A stretch of DNA of 64,000 nucleotides from Pseudomonas iranensis (GTDB lineage Bacteria > Pseudomonadota > Gammaproteobacteria > Pseudomonadales > Pseudomonadaceae). Positions 22,913 to 31,638 of the stretch are shown in pieces (position 1 is the first letter of the stretch; the number at the start of each line of letters is the position of its first letter). A program made the position numbers and the translations under genes. Below the pieces are notes generated by a model, which was not told the DNA's origin, made no database searches, and worked only from the letters and a program-made list of their open reading frames with translations. The DNA is taken from assembly GCF_014268585.2 (NCBI RefSeq), contig NZ_CP077092.1, positions 5,183,501 through 5,247,500 of the forward strand, read 5' to 3'.

Positions 22913-23800
22913 ATGAATGAGTCAACGAGCCCCGTTCGTGTTGCGGTCGTGCAATGTGATCCGCAGGTGGGTACGCAAAATCGTGCAGCGAATCTGAGTA
23001 ACAGCCTGGAGCTGGCACTGCAGGCGGTCAATGGCGGTGCCAATCTCATCGTTCTGCCCGAACTGACGAATACCGGTTATTACTTTCGTACTCGACAGGA
23101 TGCGTTCGAACACGCCGAATCGGTTCCAGATGGGCCGTGCGTGAGCCGGTGGCAGGATTTTGCTCGCCAGCATCAGGTGTATCTGGTGGCCGGGCTGGCC
23201 GAGCGCGACGGATCGCGGCTGTACAACACAGCCGTGTTGCTGGGGCCCGACGGTTTCATCGGCAAATACCGCAAGGCGCACCTGTGGAATCTGGAGAAGC
23301 TCTGGTTCACTGCCGGCGATAGCGGCTTCCCGGTGTTCGAAACGCCGATCGGCCGTATCGGTCTGCTGATCTGCTGGGACATCTGGTTTCCCGAAGTTCC
23401 GAGAATCCTCAGCCAGCAGGGCGCGGATATCATCTGCAGTCTGAACAACTGGGTCTGGACACCACCGCCCTTGTTCGATGAGGCCGGCAAGTGCATGGCT
23501 TCGTACCTGACCATGACCGCCGCGCACGTCAACAATGTGTTCATTGCGGCGGCAAGCCGAATCGGCGAAGAACGTGGCGCTCGCTACCTTGGATGTTCTT
23601 TGATCGCTGGCACCAACGGCTGGCCGATCGGCCGCGTAGCGTCCGCCGATCAGCAGGAAATCCTCTTCGCCGATATTGACCTGACCAGCTCGCGCAGTGC
23701 GCCAATCTGGAACGACCTGAATGATCTGCACCGTGATCGGCGCTGTGACGTCTACGACCGGATGCTCGGTTACACCCTGCATCCATCCCTGCCGCGTTAA
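22913..23800 (+). CDS. Nitrilase-superfamily amidohydrolase
   Basis: C-N hydrolase family enzyme of 295 residues with an intact Glu-Lys-Cys triad: Glu50 in LPELTNTGYYF, Lys121 in KYRKAHLW, Cys154 in LLICWDIWFPEVPR. Family members hydrolyse amides, N-carbamoyl compounds or nitriles. It lies 192 bp after the flavin amino-acid oxidase/monooxygenase. The pairing mirrors lysine 2-monooxygenase (DavB) with 5-aminovaleramidase (DavA), so hydrolysis of the amide product is a reasonable inference. The ATG at 22913 has AAGGGA upstream. Confidence 0.87.
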   Translation: MNESTSPVRVAVVQCDPQVGTQNRAANLSNSLELALQAVNGGANLIVLPELTNTGYYFRTRQDAFEHAESVPDGPCVSRWQDFARQHQVYLVAGLAERDGSRLYNTAVLLGPDGFIGKYRKAHLWNLEKLWFTAGDSGFPVFETPIGRIGLLICWDIWFPEVPRILSQQGADIICSLNNWVWTPPPLFDEAGKCMASYLTMTAAHVNNVFIAAASRIGEERGARYLGCSLIAGTNGWPIGRVASADQQEILFADIDLTSSRSAPIWNDLNDLHRDRRCDVYDRMLGYTLHPSLPR

Positions 23801-23814
23801 CCGGAGGCAGGGCT

Positions 23815-25020
23815 ATGGACATTCACACAAAACAACGAAAACCAATCATGACCAGAACCCCGATGGACAACACCATCATCGGCCTGCTCCTGGGGGCAGC
23901 GGCATTGATCGCCTGGCTTTCCTTAACAAATCATTCGCTGTGGTCGGCGCGCTGGCCGGATTACGGCCATATGGTCTCGAGTTTTCCCGACACCGCTGCA
24001 TGGCTGCGCTGGGTGCTCGGCGACATCAGCGAGGTGGCTTTCTATAAACACGAGTTTGCCTCCATAGGCCTTCTGGCCGGTGCTTACCTGGGTTACTGGG
24101 CGAATCGAACCGGGAAAACCTGGCAAGGCTTCACCATTTGCTACGGCAGCGGACTGTGGCCATGGTTAGTGACAAGCTCGTTACTGGGTCTGGTGCTGAG
24201 CAATCTGCTGTGGGGCTGGACCGTTACCGCCACCAGTTGGCAGCCCACCTTCGCGGCATTTGTGTCCTTGCCGGCCGCGATGGTGCTGATGTTTGGCGCC
24301 GGCTGGAAAGTCGCGATCAACGGCGCAATCATGGGCGCCCTGTTCGTGACACCGCTGTGTCTGCTCATCGTTAACTACGTGTGCAATCCACTCGGCCTGC
24401 CGGTGGTGATCGGCAACGTTTCGGGCATGGCCATCGTCAGCATCGGCGCGTTCTTGCTCTGTCGCTGCGTGCCGAGCCTGGTGAAATCCGCGGAAGCCGA
24501 GCAGGCCGCCGTGGAAGCCAGTGTCACCGTGCCCAGCAAGGCGCCGGATTATGGCGTGGTATGGAGCATGCGCCGGGTCTTGGCGGATTTCTCCGAAGCG
24601 CCTTTCTTCGGCAATGAGTGGGCCAGCCTGGGGCTGATTGTCGGTGCTTTGCTCGCATTCACACTGAATCCGATGAGCCCGGTCTACGGCACCGGTCTGC
24701 TGCCGCAACTGCTGGCCGGTCAGGCGTTGACGTCGGCCCTGGGCGTGGTGATCTGGCGCAAGCAGTGGATGGTGCGTGGCTGGTACCCGACCTACGTACC
24801 GTTGGTGTCCGTGGTTCCGGCTGCGATCCTCACCTACGGCGGCGAATGGCAAGTGATCATTTCCAGTGCGCTGCTCGGCGCCCTGATCGCTCCGCCATTG
24901 GCCTGCGCGCTCGCGCAGCGACTGCCGGGCTACATGCACGGTTTCATCGGTAACGTTCTGTCGATGGCTCTCAGTACGCTATTGATCCTGCCAATCATTG
25001 GATGGCTGGCCACCCTCTGA
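23815..25020 (+). CDS. Polytopic membrane protein with internal duplication, possible transporter
   Basis: I do not recognise a named family. The 401-residue protein has about ten hydrophobic segments and two homologous halves. FASIGLLAGAYLGYWAN (~residues 82-98) matches WASLGLIVGALLAFTLN (~269-285). SWQPTFAAFVSLPAAMVLMFG (abbreviated) matches GWYPTYVPLVSVVPAAILTYG (abbreviated), each followed by ..GALF/IxPPL. Such duplication is typical of secondary transporters. The ATG follows GGAGG by 7 nt and lies 14 bp after the amidase, so it probably moves that pathway's substrate or product. Confidence 0.7.
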   Translation: MDIHTKQRKPIMTRTPMDNTIIGLLLGAAALIAWLSLTNHSLWSARWPDYGHMVSSFPDTAAWLRWVLGDISEVAFYKHEFASIGLLAGAYLGYWANRTGKTWQGFTICYGSGLWPWLVTSSLLGLVLSNLLWGWTVTATSWQPTFAAFVSLPAAMVLMFGAGWKVAINGAIMGALFVTPLCLLIVNYVCNPLGLPVVIGNVSGMAIVSIGAFLLCRCVPSLVKSAEAEQAAVEASVTVPSKAPDYGVVWSMRRVLADFSEAPFFGNEWASLGLIVGALLAFTLNPMSPVYGTGLLPQLLAGQALTSALGVVIWRKQWMVRGWYPTYVPLVSVVPAAILTYGGEWQVIISSALLGALIAPPLACALAQRLPGYMHGFIGNVLSMALSTLLILPIIGWLATL

Positions 25021-25085
25021 CCCCATCCTGCCCCGGCTGACTTTGGGGCTCTCCAGAGCAGCCGGCTTTCTTTGCGAGGTATCAC

Positions 25086-26072
25086 ATGGAACTGCCAAAA
25101 CTGGCCATTGCCGCGCTCGGTGGCACTGTCAGCATGCAATCGACGCAAAGCGGCCAAGGCGTCGTCCCGGCGGTGTCCGGGGAAACGCTACTGAGCACCG
25201 TGCCGGAGCTGAAAACGCTGGCACGAACAACGGTCGAAACATTCGGCCTGTTGCCCAGCGCGTCACTGGATTTCGAATACCTCTTGGACGTGCTGGACTG
25301 GGCCAACGCGCAGATCAGCCAAGGCGTGGCCGCAGTCATCATCATCCAGGGCACAGACACTCTGGAGGAATCCGCGACGTTTTTCGATTACCTGTGGGCG
25401 CATGACGAGCCTCTGGTGCTGACAGGCGCCATGCGCTCTGCTGCGCAAGCCGGGGCTGACGGTCCGGCGAACCTGCTGGATGCCGGTCGCGTTGCGTTGG
25501 CGGAATGCAGTCGTGGACGCGGCGCGCAGGTGGTTATCAACGGCGAGATTCACCGCGCCACCACCGTGCGTAAGGTCGACTCAATGACTATGCATGCCTT
25601 CGTCTCTCCGTTGACTGGCCCTGCTGGCTTGCTGGTCGAAGGCGCCCCGCGCTACTTCCAGCCGCCCGTTGCGCGCCATGTCTTGTCCCTACCGCAAGAC
25701 ACCGGCCAGACCGTTGCATTGCTGGAAGCTTCGCTGTCTGCAGACAGCCTGCTGTTGGAGAAGGTCGTCGAGCTGGGTTACGACGGCCTGGTGATCGCCG
25801 GCTTTGGTGCCGGCCATGTTTCCGCGCACTGGGCCGAGGTCATCGAAGGCATCGCCCGGCACATCCCAGTGATCATCGCCACCCGCACCGGTTGCGGCGC
25901 GACGGCGCAAGCGACGTATGGCTTCGTTGGCAGTGAAATCGACCTCACGCGCAAAGGCGCTGTGATGGCAGGGTTTCTCTGTCCGCGCAAAGCGCGAATT
26001 CTGCTGTGGCTTTTGATTGGCTGCCAACAGCAATCAACGTTGGCAACCTGCCTCGCTGAACCGGCGCCATAA
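25086..26072 (+). CDS. L-asparaginase/glutaminase family protein (type II-like)
   Basis: The 328-residue asparaginase hydrolyses asparagine or glutamine (possibly a related omega-amide) to the acid and ammonia. The first nucleophile loop is ALGGTVSM (Thr near residue 16) and the second is IIQGTDTLEESA. LTGAMRS and DGPANLLDA also match the family. No export signal is evident at the N-terminus, so it is probably cytoplasmic. It is the last gene of the accessory run, 65 bp after the membrane protein, and is followed by a terminator. Confidence 0.9.
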   Translation: MELPKLAIAALGGTVSMQSTQSGQGVVPAVSGETLLSTVPELKTLARTTVETFGLLPSASLDFEYLLDVLDWANAQISQGVAAVIIIQGTDTLEESATFFDYLWAHDEPLVLTGAMRSAAQAGADGPANLLDAGRVALAECSRGRGAQVVINGEIHRATTVRKVDSMTMHAFVSPLTGPAGLLVEGAPRYFQPPVARHVLSLPQDTGQTVALLEASLSADSLLLEKVVELGYDGLVIAGFGAGHVSAHWAEVIEGIARHIPVIIATRTGCGATAQATYGFVGSEIDLTRKGAVMAGFLCPRKARILLWLLIGCQQQSTLATCLAEPAP

Positions 26073-26101
26073 AAAAAGGCCTGCAAATGCAGGCCTTTAT
26101 T
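26071..26101. terminator. Bidirectional terminator between asparaginase gene and zapE
   Basis: The perfect stem AAAGGCCTGC/GCAGGCCTTT has a 4-nt loop (AAAT) and A- and T-runs on either side. It serves both converging genes. Confidence 0.92.
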
Positions 26102-26114
26102 TTGGAGAATCCGC

Positions 26115-27209
26115 TTAAGGCTTATGCGCCCGCGACAGAAACTCGTGGGATTGCATCTCCAGCAGTCGGCTCAGCGTGCGCTGGAACTCGAAGTTCAGGC
26201 GTCCGCCGGTATACAGATCCTTCAGTTCGACTTCGGCAGAAATGATCAGCTTGACGTTGCGATCGTAGAATTCGTCGACCATGTTGATGAAGCGGCGGGC
26301 GATGTCGTCGGTGGTGACGCTCATCTGCTCGACGCCGCTGAGCAGCACGGCGTGGAAAATCTTGCCCAGCTCGATATAGTCGTTCTGGCTGCGTGGGCCG
26401 TCGCACAGTTCGCGGAAGTCGAACCAGGCCACGTCGTCGCAGGTGCGCAGGGCACGGATTTCGCGGTTCTCGATGATCAGCACATCGTTTTCCACCGCCG
26501 CCGTGCACTCCGGCGTCAGCGCCTTGAAGCTCTTGCGCAGGCTTTCGTGCGCAGCTTCGTCGAGCGGATAGTGGAACAGCTCGGCTTGCTCGAGGTGACG
26601 CAGACGATAATCGACGCCGCTGTCGACGTTGACGATCTCGGTGTTCTGCTTGATCAGGGCGATGGCCGGGAGGAAGCGCGCCCGTTGCAGGCCATCCTTG
26701 TACAGACCGTCCGGAACGATGTTCGACGTCGCGACCAGGGTCACGCCGTTCTTGAACAGTTCTTCCATCAGCGTGCCGAGGATCATCGCGTCGGTGATGT
26801 CGGAGACGAAGAATTCATCGAAGCAAATCACCCGCGACTCGGCCGCAAAGCGCTTGGCGATGATGGTCAGCGGGTTCTTCTCGCCGCCCAGGGTCTTCAT
26901 TTCTTCGTGCACACGCTTCATGAAGCGGTGGAAGTGCGTGCGGGTCTTTTCCTTGAACGGCAACGCTTCGAAGAAGGTGTCGACCAGGTAAGTCTTGCCG
27001 CGACCGACGCCACCCCAGAAATACAGGCCCTTGACCGGTGCCTGATCCTTTTTGCCAAACAGCTTGCCGAGCAAGCCCGGCTTGTTCTGGTCAGCGGCGA
27101 TCAAGTCGTCGTACAGACGCTGCAAGTGACGCACAGCAGTTTCCTGCGCGGCGTCATGGAAGAAATCCGGGCGTTTCAGATCAGCTTGATATCGTTCTAG
27201 GGGCGTCAT
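26115..27209 (-). CDS. zapE: Cell division ATPase ZapE (AFG1-like)
   Basis: ZapE is an AAA-type ATPase that destabilises FtsZ polymers during constriction; its mitochondrial relative is AFG1/LACE1. The 364-residue protein has Walker A GGVGRGKT (66-73), then FHRFMKRVHEEM and Walker B VICFDEFFVSD. The sensor region is LVATSNIVPDGLYKDGLQRARFLP (abbreviated), with MVDEFYDRNVKL near the C-terminus. It is separate from the accessory cluster and is convergent with it. Confidence 0.95.
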   Translation of the reverse strand: MTPLERYQADLKRPDFFHDAAQETAVRHLQRLYDDLIAADQNKPGLLGKLFGKKDQAPVKGLYFWGGVGRGKTYLVDTFFEALPFKEKTRTHFHRFMKRVHEEMKTLGGEKNPLTIIAKRFAAESRVICFDEFFVSDITDAMILGTLMEELFKNGVTLVATSNIVPDGLYKDGLQRARFLPAIALIKQNTEIVNVDSGVDYRLRHLEQAELFHYPLDEAAHESLRKSFKALTPECTAAVENDVLIIENREIRALRTCDDVAWFDFRELCDGPRSQNDYIELGKIFHAVLLSGVEQMSVTTDDIARRFINMVDEFYDRNVKLIISAEVELKDLYTGGRLNFEFQRTLSRLLEMQSHEFLSRAHKP

Positions 27210-27299
27210 AATTCGTTAGCAAGGCAACAAAAACGGGCCGTCACTGTAGCGACGGCCTGTGGGAATGGCAATCGGCCCTTGGTCGGGTCGTGCCGCCGA

Positions 27300-28655
27300 T
27301 CAGTCTTGAGCTGGAGTCAGCGCGACGCGCAACGCCTCGATGGCGGCGTCTCTCGCGGCAGCGTCGGCGAAGGCCGGGCTGTCGCCGACGCACTCACCGG
27401 CCAGCCAGACGCTGAAGCTCAATTCTTCAGTACGCACGTCCAGCGGCTCGCCGGACTGCAACTGTTTGGTCACCTGGCCGGCAGTTTTGCCGTCGGCGAA
27501 GTTGCGCGACAGCAGCAATTGCTCGCCATCGGCCGCCAGCAGACGGAAACGGAAGCTGCCGTCGTCCTCGCGGAAGCTGACGAAACGTGCGGCTTTCGCG
27601 GCTTTCTTCTTGGTAGTCGCGGCGACCTGAACCTGATTGACGAAAGAACGCAGGCCAACGGCTTCGCGCAGTTCGTTGAGGAACGGCGTGGCCACCGCAC
27701 GAGCCTTCTTCGCACCGATCTGCAGAATGTCTTCCAGATCCGCCGGACGCTCGATCAACTGGTGATACTTCTCGCGCGCCTCGCCCAGCTCGTTGTCGAG
27801 CAACTGGAACAGGCGGTTCTTCGCTTCACCCCAGCCCAGACCACCGAGTAGCTCGCTGCGGAACTCGTCAGCCTGCGCCGGGGTGGCGAAGGCCTGGAAC
27901 AGAGTGAACAGGTGCGAGTTATCGGGATCTTTCGCTTCGCCCGGGGCCTTGGAGTCGGTGACGATCCGCGAGATCGCGTCCTTCATTTCCTTGGCGCTGG
28001 AGAACAGCGGAATGGTGTTGTCGTAGCTCTTCGACATCTTGCGACCGTCGAGGCCTGGCAAGGTCGCCACGCTTTCTTCGATCAGCGCCTCGGGCATGGT
28101 GAAGAACTCTTTGCCCTGGCCGAACAGATGGTTGAAACGCTGACCGATATCGCGAGCCATTTCCACGTGCTGAATCTGATCGCGACCGACCGGCACCTTG
28201 TGCGCGTTGAACATCAGGATGTCCGCGGCCATCAGCACCGGGTAGCTGTAGAGCCCCATGGTGATACCGGCATCGGGGTCTTCACCGGTTTCAACGTTCT
28301 TGTCCACCGAGGCCTTGTAAGCGTGCGCGCGGTTGAGCAGGCCCTTGGCGGCGACGCAGGTCAGCAGCCAGGTCAGCTCGGGAATTTCCGGGATGTCGGA
28401 CTGGCGGTAGAAGGTCACCCGATCGACATCGAGGCCACCGGCCAGCCAGGTCGCGGCGATTTCCAGACGCGAGCGCTGGATGCGCAGCGGGTCATCGCAT
28501 TTGATCAAGGCGTGGTAGTCAGCCAGGAAATAGAACGAATCAGCCTGGCTGTCGCGGCTGGCGAGGATTGCCGGGCGAATCGCGCCGGCGTAGTTGCCCA
28601 GGTGCGGCGTGCCAGTGGTGGTGATGCCGGTGAGAATGCGGGTACGGTTGGTCAT
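27300..28655 (-). CDS. trpS: Tryptophanyl-tRNA synthetase (extended C-terminal form)
   Basis: TrpRS charges tRNA-Trp. The class I signatures are GTPHLGN (HIGH box) near the N-terminus and RKMSKS (KMSKS box) near residue 202. The protein is about 451 residues, longer than the ~330-residue E. coli type. The extra C-terminal domain (about 330-451, SFVNQVQVAATTKKKAAKAARFVSFREDDG.., abbreviated) is seen in pseudomonads. The ATG at 28655 is preferred over one eight codons upstream because it gives the usual MTNRTRILTG start. Confidence 0.94.
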   Translation of the reverse strand: MTNRTRILTGITTTGTPHLGNYAGAIRPAILASRDSQADSFYFLADYHALIKCDDPLRIQRSRLEIAATWLAGGLDVDRVTFYRQSDIPEIPELTWLLTCVAAKGLLNRAHAYKASVDKNVETGEDPDAGITMGLYSYPVLMAADILMFNAHKVPVGRDQIQHVEMARDIGQRFNHLFGQGKEFFTMPEALIEESVATLPGLDGRKMSKSYDNTIPLFSSAKEMKDAISRIVTDSKAPGEAKDPDNSHLFTLFQAFATPAQADEFRSELLGGLGWGEAKNRLFQLLDNELGEAREKYHQLIERPADLEDILQIGAKKARAVATPFLNELREAVGLRSFVNQVQVAATTKKKAAKAARFVSFREDDGSFRFRLLAADGEQLLLSRNFADGKTAGQVTKQLQSGEPLDVRTEELSFSVWLAGECVGDSPAFADAAARDAAIEALRVALTPAQD

Positions 28656-28679
28656 GGGTAATCGCTTGTCAGACTGCAA

Positions 28680-29309
28680 TCAATTCGAGAGACGCGGCAG
28701 CAGCAGATCCTTGAGATCGGTCAGCTTGCCGTGAAAAAAGTGTCCGCATTCTGCCACTTTCAGCAGCTCATGGGGGCGCTGGAGTTGTTCCGACCATTGG
28801 TAGACCAGTTGCGGATCGATGACTTCATCGGTTTCCGGCTGGATCACGGTCAAATCGCCGTGTTGTGGCAGTTGATCCTGCTCGCCCAGCCGCATCACCG
28901 CCGGGGCAACCATGAACAGGTGGGCAAGCTGGACGCCTTGGGCTTCGAGACGGCCGCCGAGACTTGCTGCAACAAATCCGCCGAAGGAGAAACCGAACAG
29001 GGTCAGCGGCAAGTCCGGGTGCTTTTCCCGCAGCCATGCGGCGGCGGCCTGGGCGTCGTCGACTTCACCGGTGCCCATGTCGTGCGAGCCCTGGCTGGCG
29101 CCGACGCCGCGATAGTTGAAACGCAAGGTGATCAGGCCTGCGTCGCGCGCGGTGCGCTGCAGGGTCGAGACGACCTTGTTGAGCATCGTGCCGCCCTGCA
29201 CCGGGTTCGGATGGCAGATCAGCGCGATGCCGCGCGGCTGCTCGTTATCCAGGTAAAGGCTTTCCAATTGACCCACCGGGCCGTCAATCACTACAGGGGT
29301 TTCACGCAT
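28680..29309 (-). CDS. Alpha/beta-hydrolase, small conserved family
   Basis: The protein is about 209 residues with the alpha/beta-hydrolase order: ALICHPNPVQGGTMLNKVV, TLRFNYRGVGASQG, LTLFGFSFGGFVAASLGGRL (nucleophile Ser in GFSFGG), then the Asp/His region DEVIDPQL and GCGHFFHG-like ECGHFFHGKL. It resembles the uncharacterised KANL3/Tex30-type hydrolases; the substrate is unknown. The start MRETPVVIDGPVGQL (29307-29309) gives the family N-terminus; the open frame continues upstream. It is probably co-transcribed with trpS. Confidence 0.87.
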   Translation of the reverse strand: MRETPVVIDGPVGQLESLYLDNEQPRGIALICHPNPVQGGTMLNKVVSTLQRTARDAGLITLRFNYRGVGASQGSHDMGTGEVDDAQAAAAWLREKHPDLPLTLFGFSFGGFVAASLGGRLEAQGVQLAHLFMVAPAVMRLGEQDQLPQHGDLTVIQPETDEVIDPQLVYQWSEQLQRPHELLKVAECGHFFHGKLTDLKDLLLPRLSN

Positions 29310-29453
29310 CAGCAAGGGAGGAACTCCGTGACCTCGAATCGGGTCGACTCGTCTAGCAAATTGTCTGTGCCAATCTATTGCGAGTGAATCGCGGTATACA
29401 GCGCAGGTTCGAGCCGTTAACGTAAAGCAAAGCCGTTTATAGAGGAAGGACTC

Positions 29454-29888
29454 GTGGAACACTCGCTCTTAGTTTGGTTGTTACCGACTCTTGCCCTGGT
29501 TGTGGGTGTCGCCATTGGATTCCTGATCGCGCGCGTTGCGCCGAACGCCGCACCGAGCCGCACGCAGCGTCAACTGGATGATATCCAGGAGCGTTTCGAC
29601 AGTTATCAGAACGAAGTGGTCACCCACTTCAACAGCACCGCGATGCTGGTCAAGAAGCTGACACAGAGCTATCAGGAAGTGCAGGATCATCTCGCCGAGG
29701 GCGCCAATCGTCTGGCCCTGGACGAGCAGACCCGCCAGCGCCTGATCGCCGCCCTGCACGCCGACGCAGCGCAGGCACCACGTGAACGCCTGACGCCACC
29801 GCGCGATCAGGAGCCGCCGCGTGACTACGCGCCAAAGAGCCCGAATTCGCCGGGCATGCTCGATGAGCATTATGGTCTGAAGAAGTAA
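29454..29888 (+). CDS. yhcB: YhcB/ZapG-like inner-membrane protein (DUF1043)
   Basis: The 144-residue bitopic protein has an N-terminal membrane helix (LLVWLLPTLALVVGVAIGFLIA) and a cytoplasmic coiled coil (RQLDDIQERFDSYQNEVVTHF.., abbreviated). A Pro-rich tail follows. In E. coli YhcB links cell elongation, division and envelope biogenesis. The start is GTG with GGAAGGA upstream. It is divergent from the hydrolase/trpS pair. Confidence 0.9.
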   Translation: MEHSLLVWLLPTLALVVGVAIGFLIARVAPNAAPSRTQRQLDDIQERFDSYQNEVVTHFNSTAMLVKKLTQSYQEVQDHLAEGANRLALDEQTRQRLIAALHADAAQAPRERLTPPRDQEPPRDYAPKSPNSPGMLDEHYGLKK

Positions 29889-29905
29889 TCGGGTTTCGCG
29901 CCCAA

Positions 29906-29945
29906 CAAAAAGCCCCCGGACAATGCTGTTGTCCGGGGGCTTTTT
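29906..29945 (+). terminator. Intrinsic terminator after yhcB
   Basis: The stem GCCCCCGGACAA/TTGTCCGGGGGC is followed by a T-run. It is strong in the plus direction and has an A-run on the other side. Confidence 0.93.
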
Positions 29946-29979
29946 TGTATCGGCTGATTTTGCGGTGACAACACTGGCC

Positions 29980-30075
29980 TCTTCGCGGGCAAGCCCGCTC
30001 CCACAGGGGTCAGGTGTGGAACACAGATTTTGGGTACACCACCAATACCTGTGGGAGCGGGCTTGCCCGCGAAAG
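29980..30075. repeat. REP-type inverted repeat (type A variant)
   Basis: Inverted copies contain CGCGGGCAAGCCCGC and its complement, with GGGAGC flanks, about 50 nt apart. This is a sequence variant of the GAGCCTGCTCGC repeats elsewhere in the window. Confidence 0.88.
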
Positions 30076-30094
30076 GGCCGGCACAGATGACACC

Positions 30095-30126
30095 AAAAAA
30101 TGCCCGATCACAGGATCGGGCATTTC
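30095..30126. terminator. Terminator downstream of OmpA-like gene
   Basis: The stem ATGCCCGATC/GATCGGGCAT sits around a short loop with an A-run to the left (T-run on the minus strand). It ends the minus-strand lipoprotein gene. Confidence 0.88.
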
Positions 30127-30143
30127 TTCATTCAGGCAATCGC

Positions 30144-30878
30144 TTACGGATACTGCTGAACCGTACCCGGCTGTTGCTGCTGACCACCGTACTCCTGGCC
30201 TGGAATAGCCTTCAGGTTGACTTCGACCCGGCGGTTCTGCGCGCGGCCATTCACGTCACCGTTGCTGGCAATCGGGTTATCCGGGCCTGCGCCACGGGCC
30301 GACAGGTTGGCACCGCTGACGCCTTGCGAGGTCAGGTAGGTCGCCACGCTCTGCGCACGACGCTGGGACAGGTCCATGTTGTGCTGGCGGCTGCCGGTGC
30401 TGTCGGTGTAGCCGACGATTTCGATCTGGTTCTGGCTGAACTCTTTCAACGAGTTGGCCAGGTTGTTCAGAGGTTGATAGAAGCTGGACGCGATGTTCGC
30501 CGAATCGGTGGCGAAAGTGATGTTGCCCGGCATGATCAGCTTGATCTGATCGCCCTGACGCTGCACTTCAACGCCAGTGTTGGCCATGCTCGCGCGCAGT
30601 TTCTTTTCCTGCTGGTCGGCGTAGTAGCCGTAGCCTGCTGCGGAAGCACCGACCACGGCGGCGCCGATCAAGGCGCCCTTGCCACGGTTGTCGTGGCCGA
30701 TGGCGGCACCGGCAAGTGCACCGGCCAGCGCACCGAGGCCACCGTATTTGGCGGTTTTGCTCATGCCTTGCGAGCCACCGTCGGCCTGACCCTGATTGTC
30801 ATACGGATTAGGCGAGGCGCAGCCGGACAGCACGGCCACGGCAGTAGCGACAATAATCAAACGACGCGTGGTGAACAT
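30144..30878 (-). CDS. OmpA-family peptidoglycan-associated lipoprotein (YiaD-like)
   Basis: The 244-residue lipoprotein has a lipobox in AVAVLSGC (Cys20) and a glycine-zipper segment (GGLGALAGALAGAAIG, ALIGAAVVGASAAGYG). A C-terminal OmpA domain follows, with IEIVGYTDSTGSRQHNMDLSQRRAQSV (abbreviated) and NRRVEVNL, which binds peptidoglycan. The tail is Gln-rich. ATG at 30876-30878 is preceded by AGGAG; the longer frame upstream lacks a signal peptide. It probably stabilises the envelope. Confidence 0.92.
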   Translation of the reverse strand: MFTTRRLIIVATAVAVLSGCASPNPYDNQGQADGGSQGMSKTAKYGGLGALAGALAGAAIGHDNRGKGALIGAAVVGASAAGYGYYADQQEKKLRASMANTGVEVQRQGDQIKLIMPGNITFATDSANIASSFYQPLNNLANSLKEFSQNQIEIVGYTDSTGSRQHNMDLSQRRAQSVATYLTSQGVSGANLSARGAGPDNPIASNGDVNGRAQNRRVEVNLKAIPGQEYGGQQQQPGTVQQYP

Positions 30879-30999
30879 GGAGAGCTCCTGGTCTTTTTGC
30901 ATTCTGTGGTGCAGCGGCCACTGATCAATCAATGGACCTGCGCGGGCGTTGGATCATGACAATGCCTAAAAATTCCACCCGCTGCCCGTGACAAAAAAT

Positions 31000-31638
31000 T
31001 CAGGCACGCACAAACGGGTTCTCACGCATCTCATCACCCAGACGCGTGTCCGGACCGTGCCCGGTGACAACCGTTGCGTCCTCGTCCAGCGTATACAGCC
31101 GCTGCTTGATCGAACGCACGATGGTCGGCTGATCGCCACCCCACAAATCCGTACGCCCTACCCCGCGACGAAACAGCGTGTCGCCGGCTATCAACAGCTT
31201 AGCCTCGGAAAACCAGAAGCTCATGGAACCGGGTGTATGGCCCGGCGTGTGCAGTGCCACACCGCAACCGCAGGCGAGTTCTTCGTCATCGCTCAACCAG
31301 CGATCCGGCGACGGCACCGGGGTGTAGGGCACGCCGAACATCTGGCATTGCATTTCGAGGTTGTCCCAGAGGAACTGGTCTTCCTTGTGCAGATGCAGGG
31401 TCGCACCGGTTTTCTCCTTCATCTGCCCTGAAGCGAGAAAGTGATCGAGATGCGCGTGGGTATGGATGATGCTGACGACTTTGAGGCCATGGGCGTCGAG
31501 GCGGGCCATGATCAGGTCAGGGTTACCGCCCGGATCGACGACGATGGCTTTCCTGGTGACCGGATCACCGATGATCGTGCAGTTGCACTGGAGCGGGCCG
31601 ACGGGGAAGGTTTCGCGGATTAGAAGAAAACTGCTCAT
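31000..31638 (-). CDS. Metallo-beta-lactamase-fold hydrolase (glyoxalase II-like)
   Basis: The 212-residue protein has the zinc motif THAHLDH in VVSIIHTHAHLDHFLAS, a further His in HTPGHTPGS, Asp in LIAGDTLFRRGVGR, and the C-terminal His in VVTGHGPDT. It resembles YcbL-type hydroxyacylglutathione hydrolases, which act on S-lactoylglutathione or related thioesters; the physiological substrate is uncertain. The ATG has AAAGGA upstream. It is the last core-like gene before the AT-rich cassette. Confidence 0.9.
   Translation of the reverse strand: MSSFLLIRETFPVGPLQCNCTIIGDPVTRKAIVVDPGGNPDLIMARLDAHGLKVVSIIHTHAHLDHFLASGQMKEKTGATLHLHKEDQFLWDNLEMQCQMFGVPYTPVPSPDRWLSDDEELACGCGVALHTPGHTPGSMSFWFSEAKLLIAGDTLFRRGVGRTDLWGGDQPTIVRSIKQRLYTLDEDATVVTGHGPDTRLGDEMRENPFVRA

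Noticed and set aside
28656..28679. Upstream ATG for trpS adding MQSDKRLP
   Set aside because: It would overlap the hydrolase boundary closely and changes the otherwise standard N-terminus. The internal ATG at 28655 is kept.
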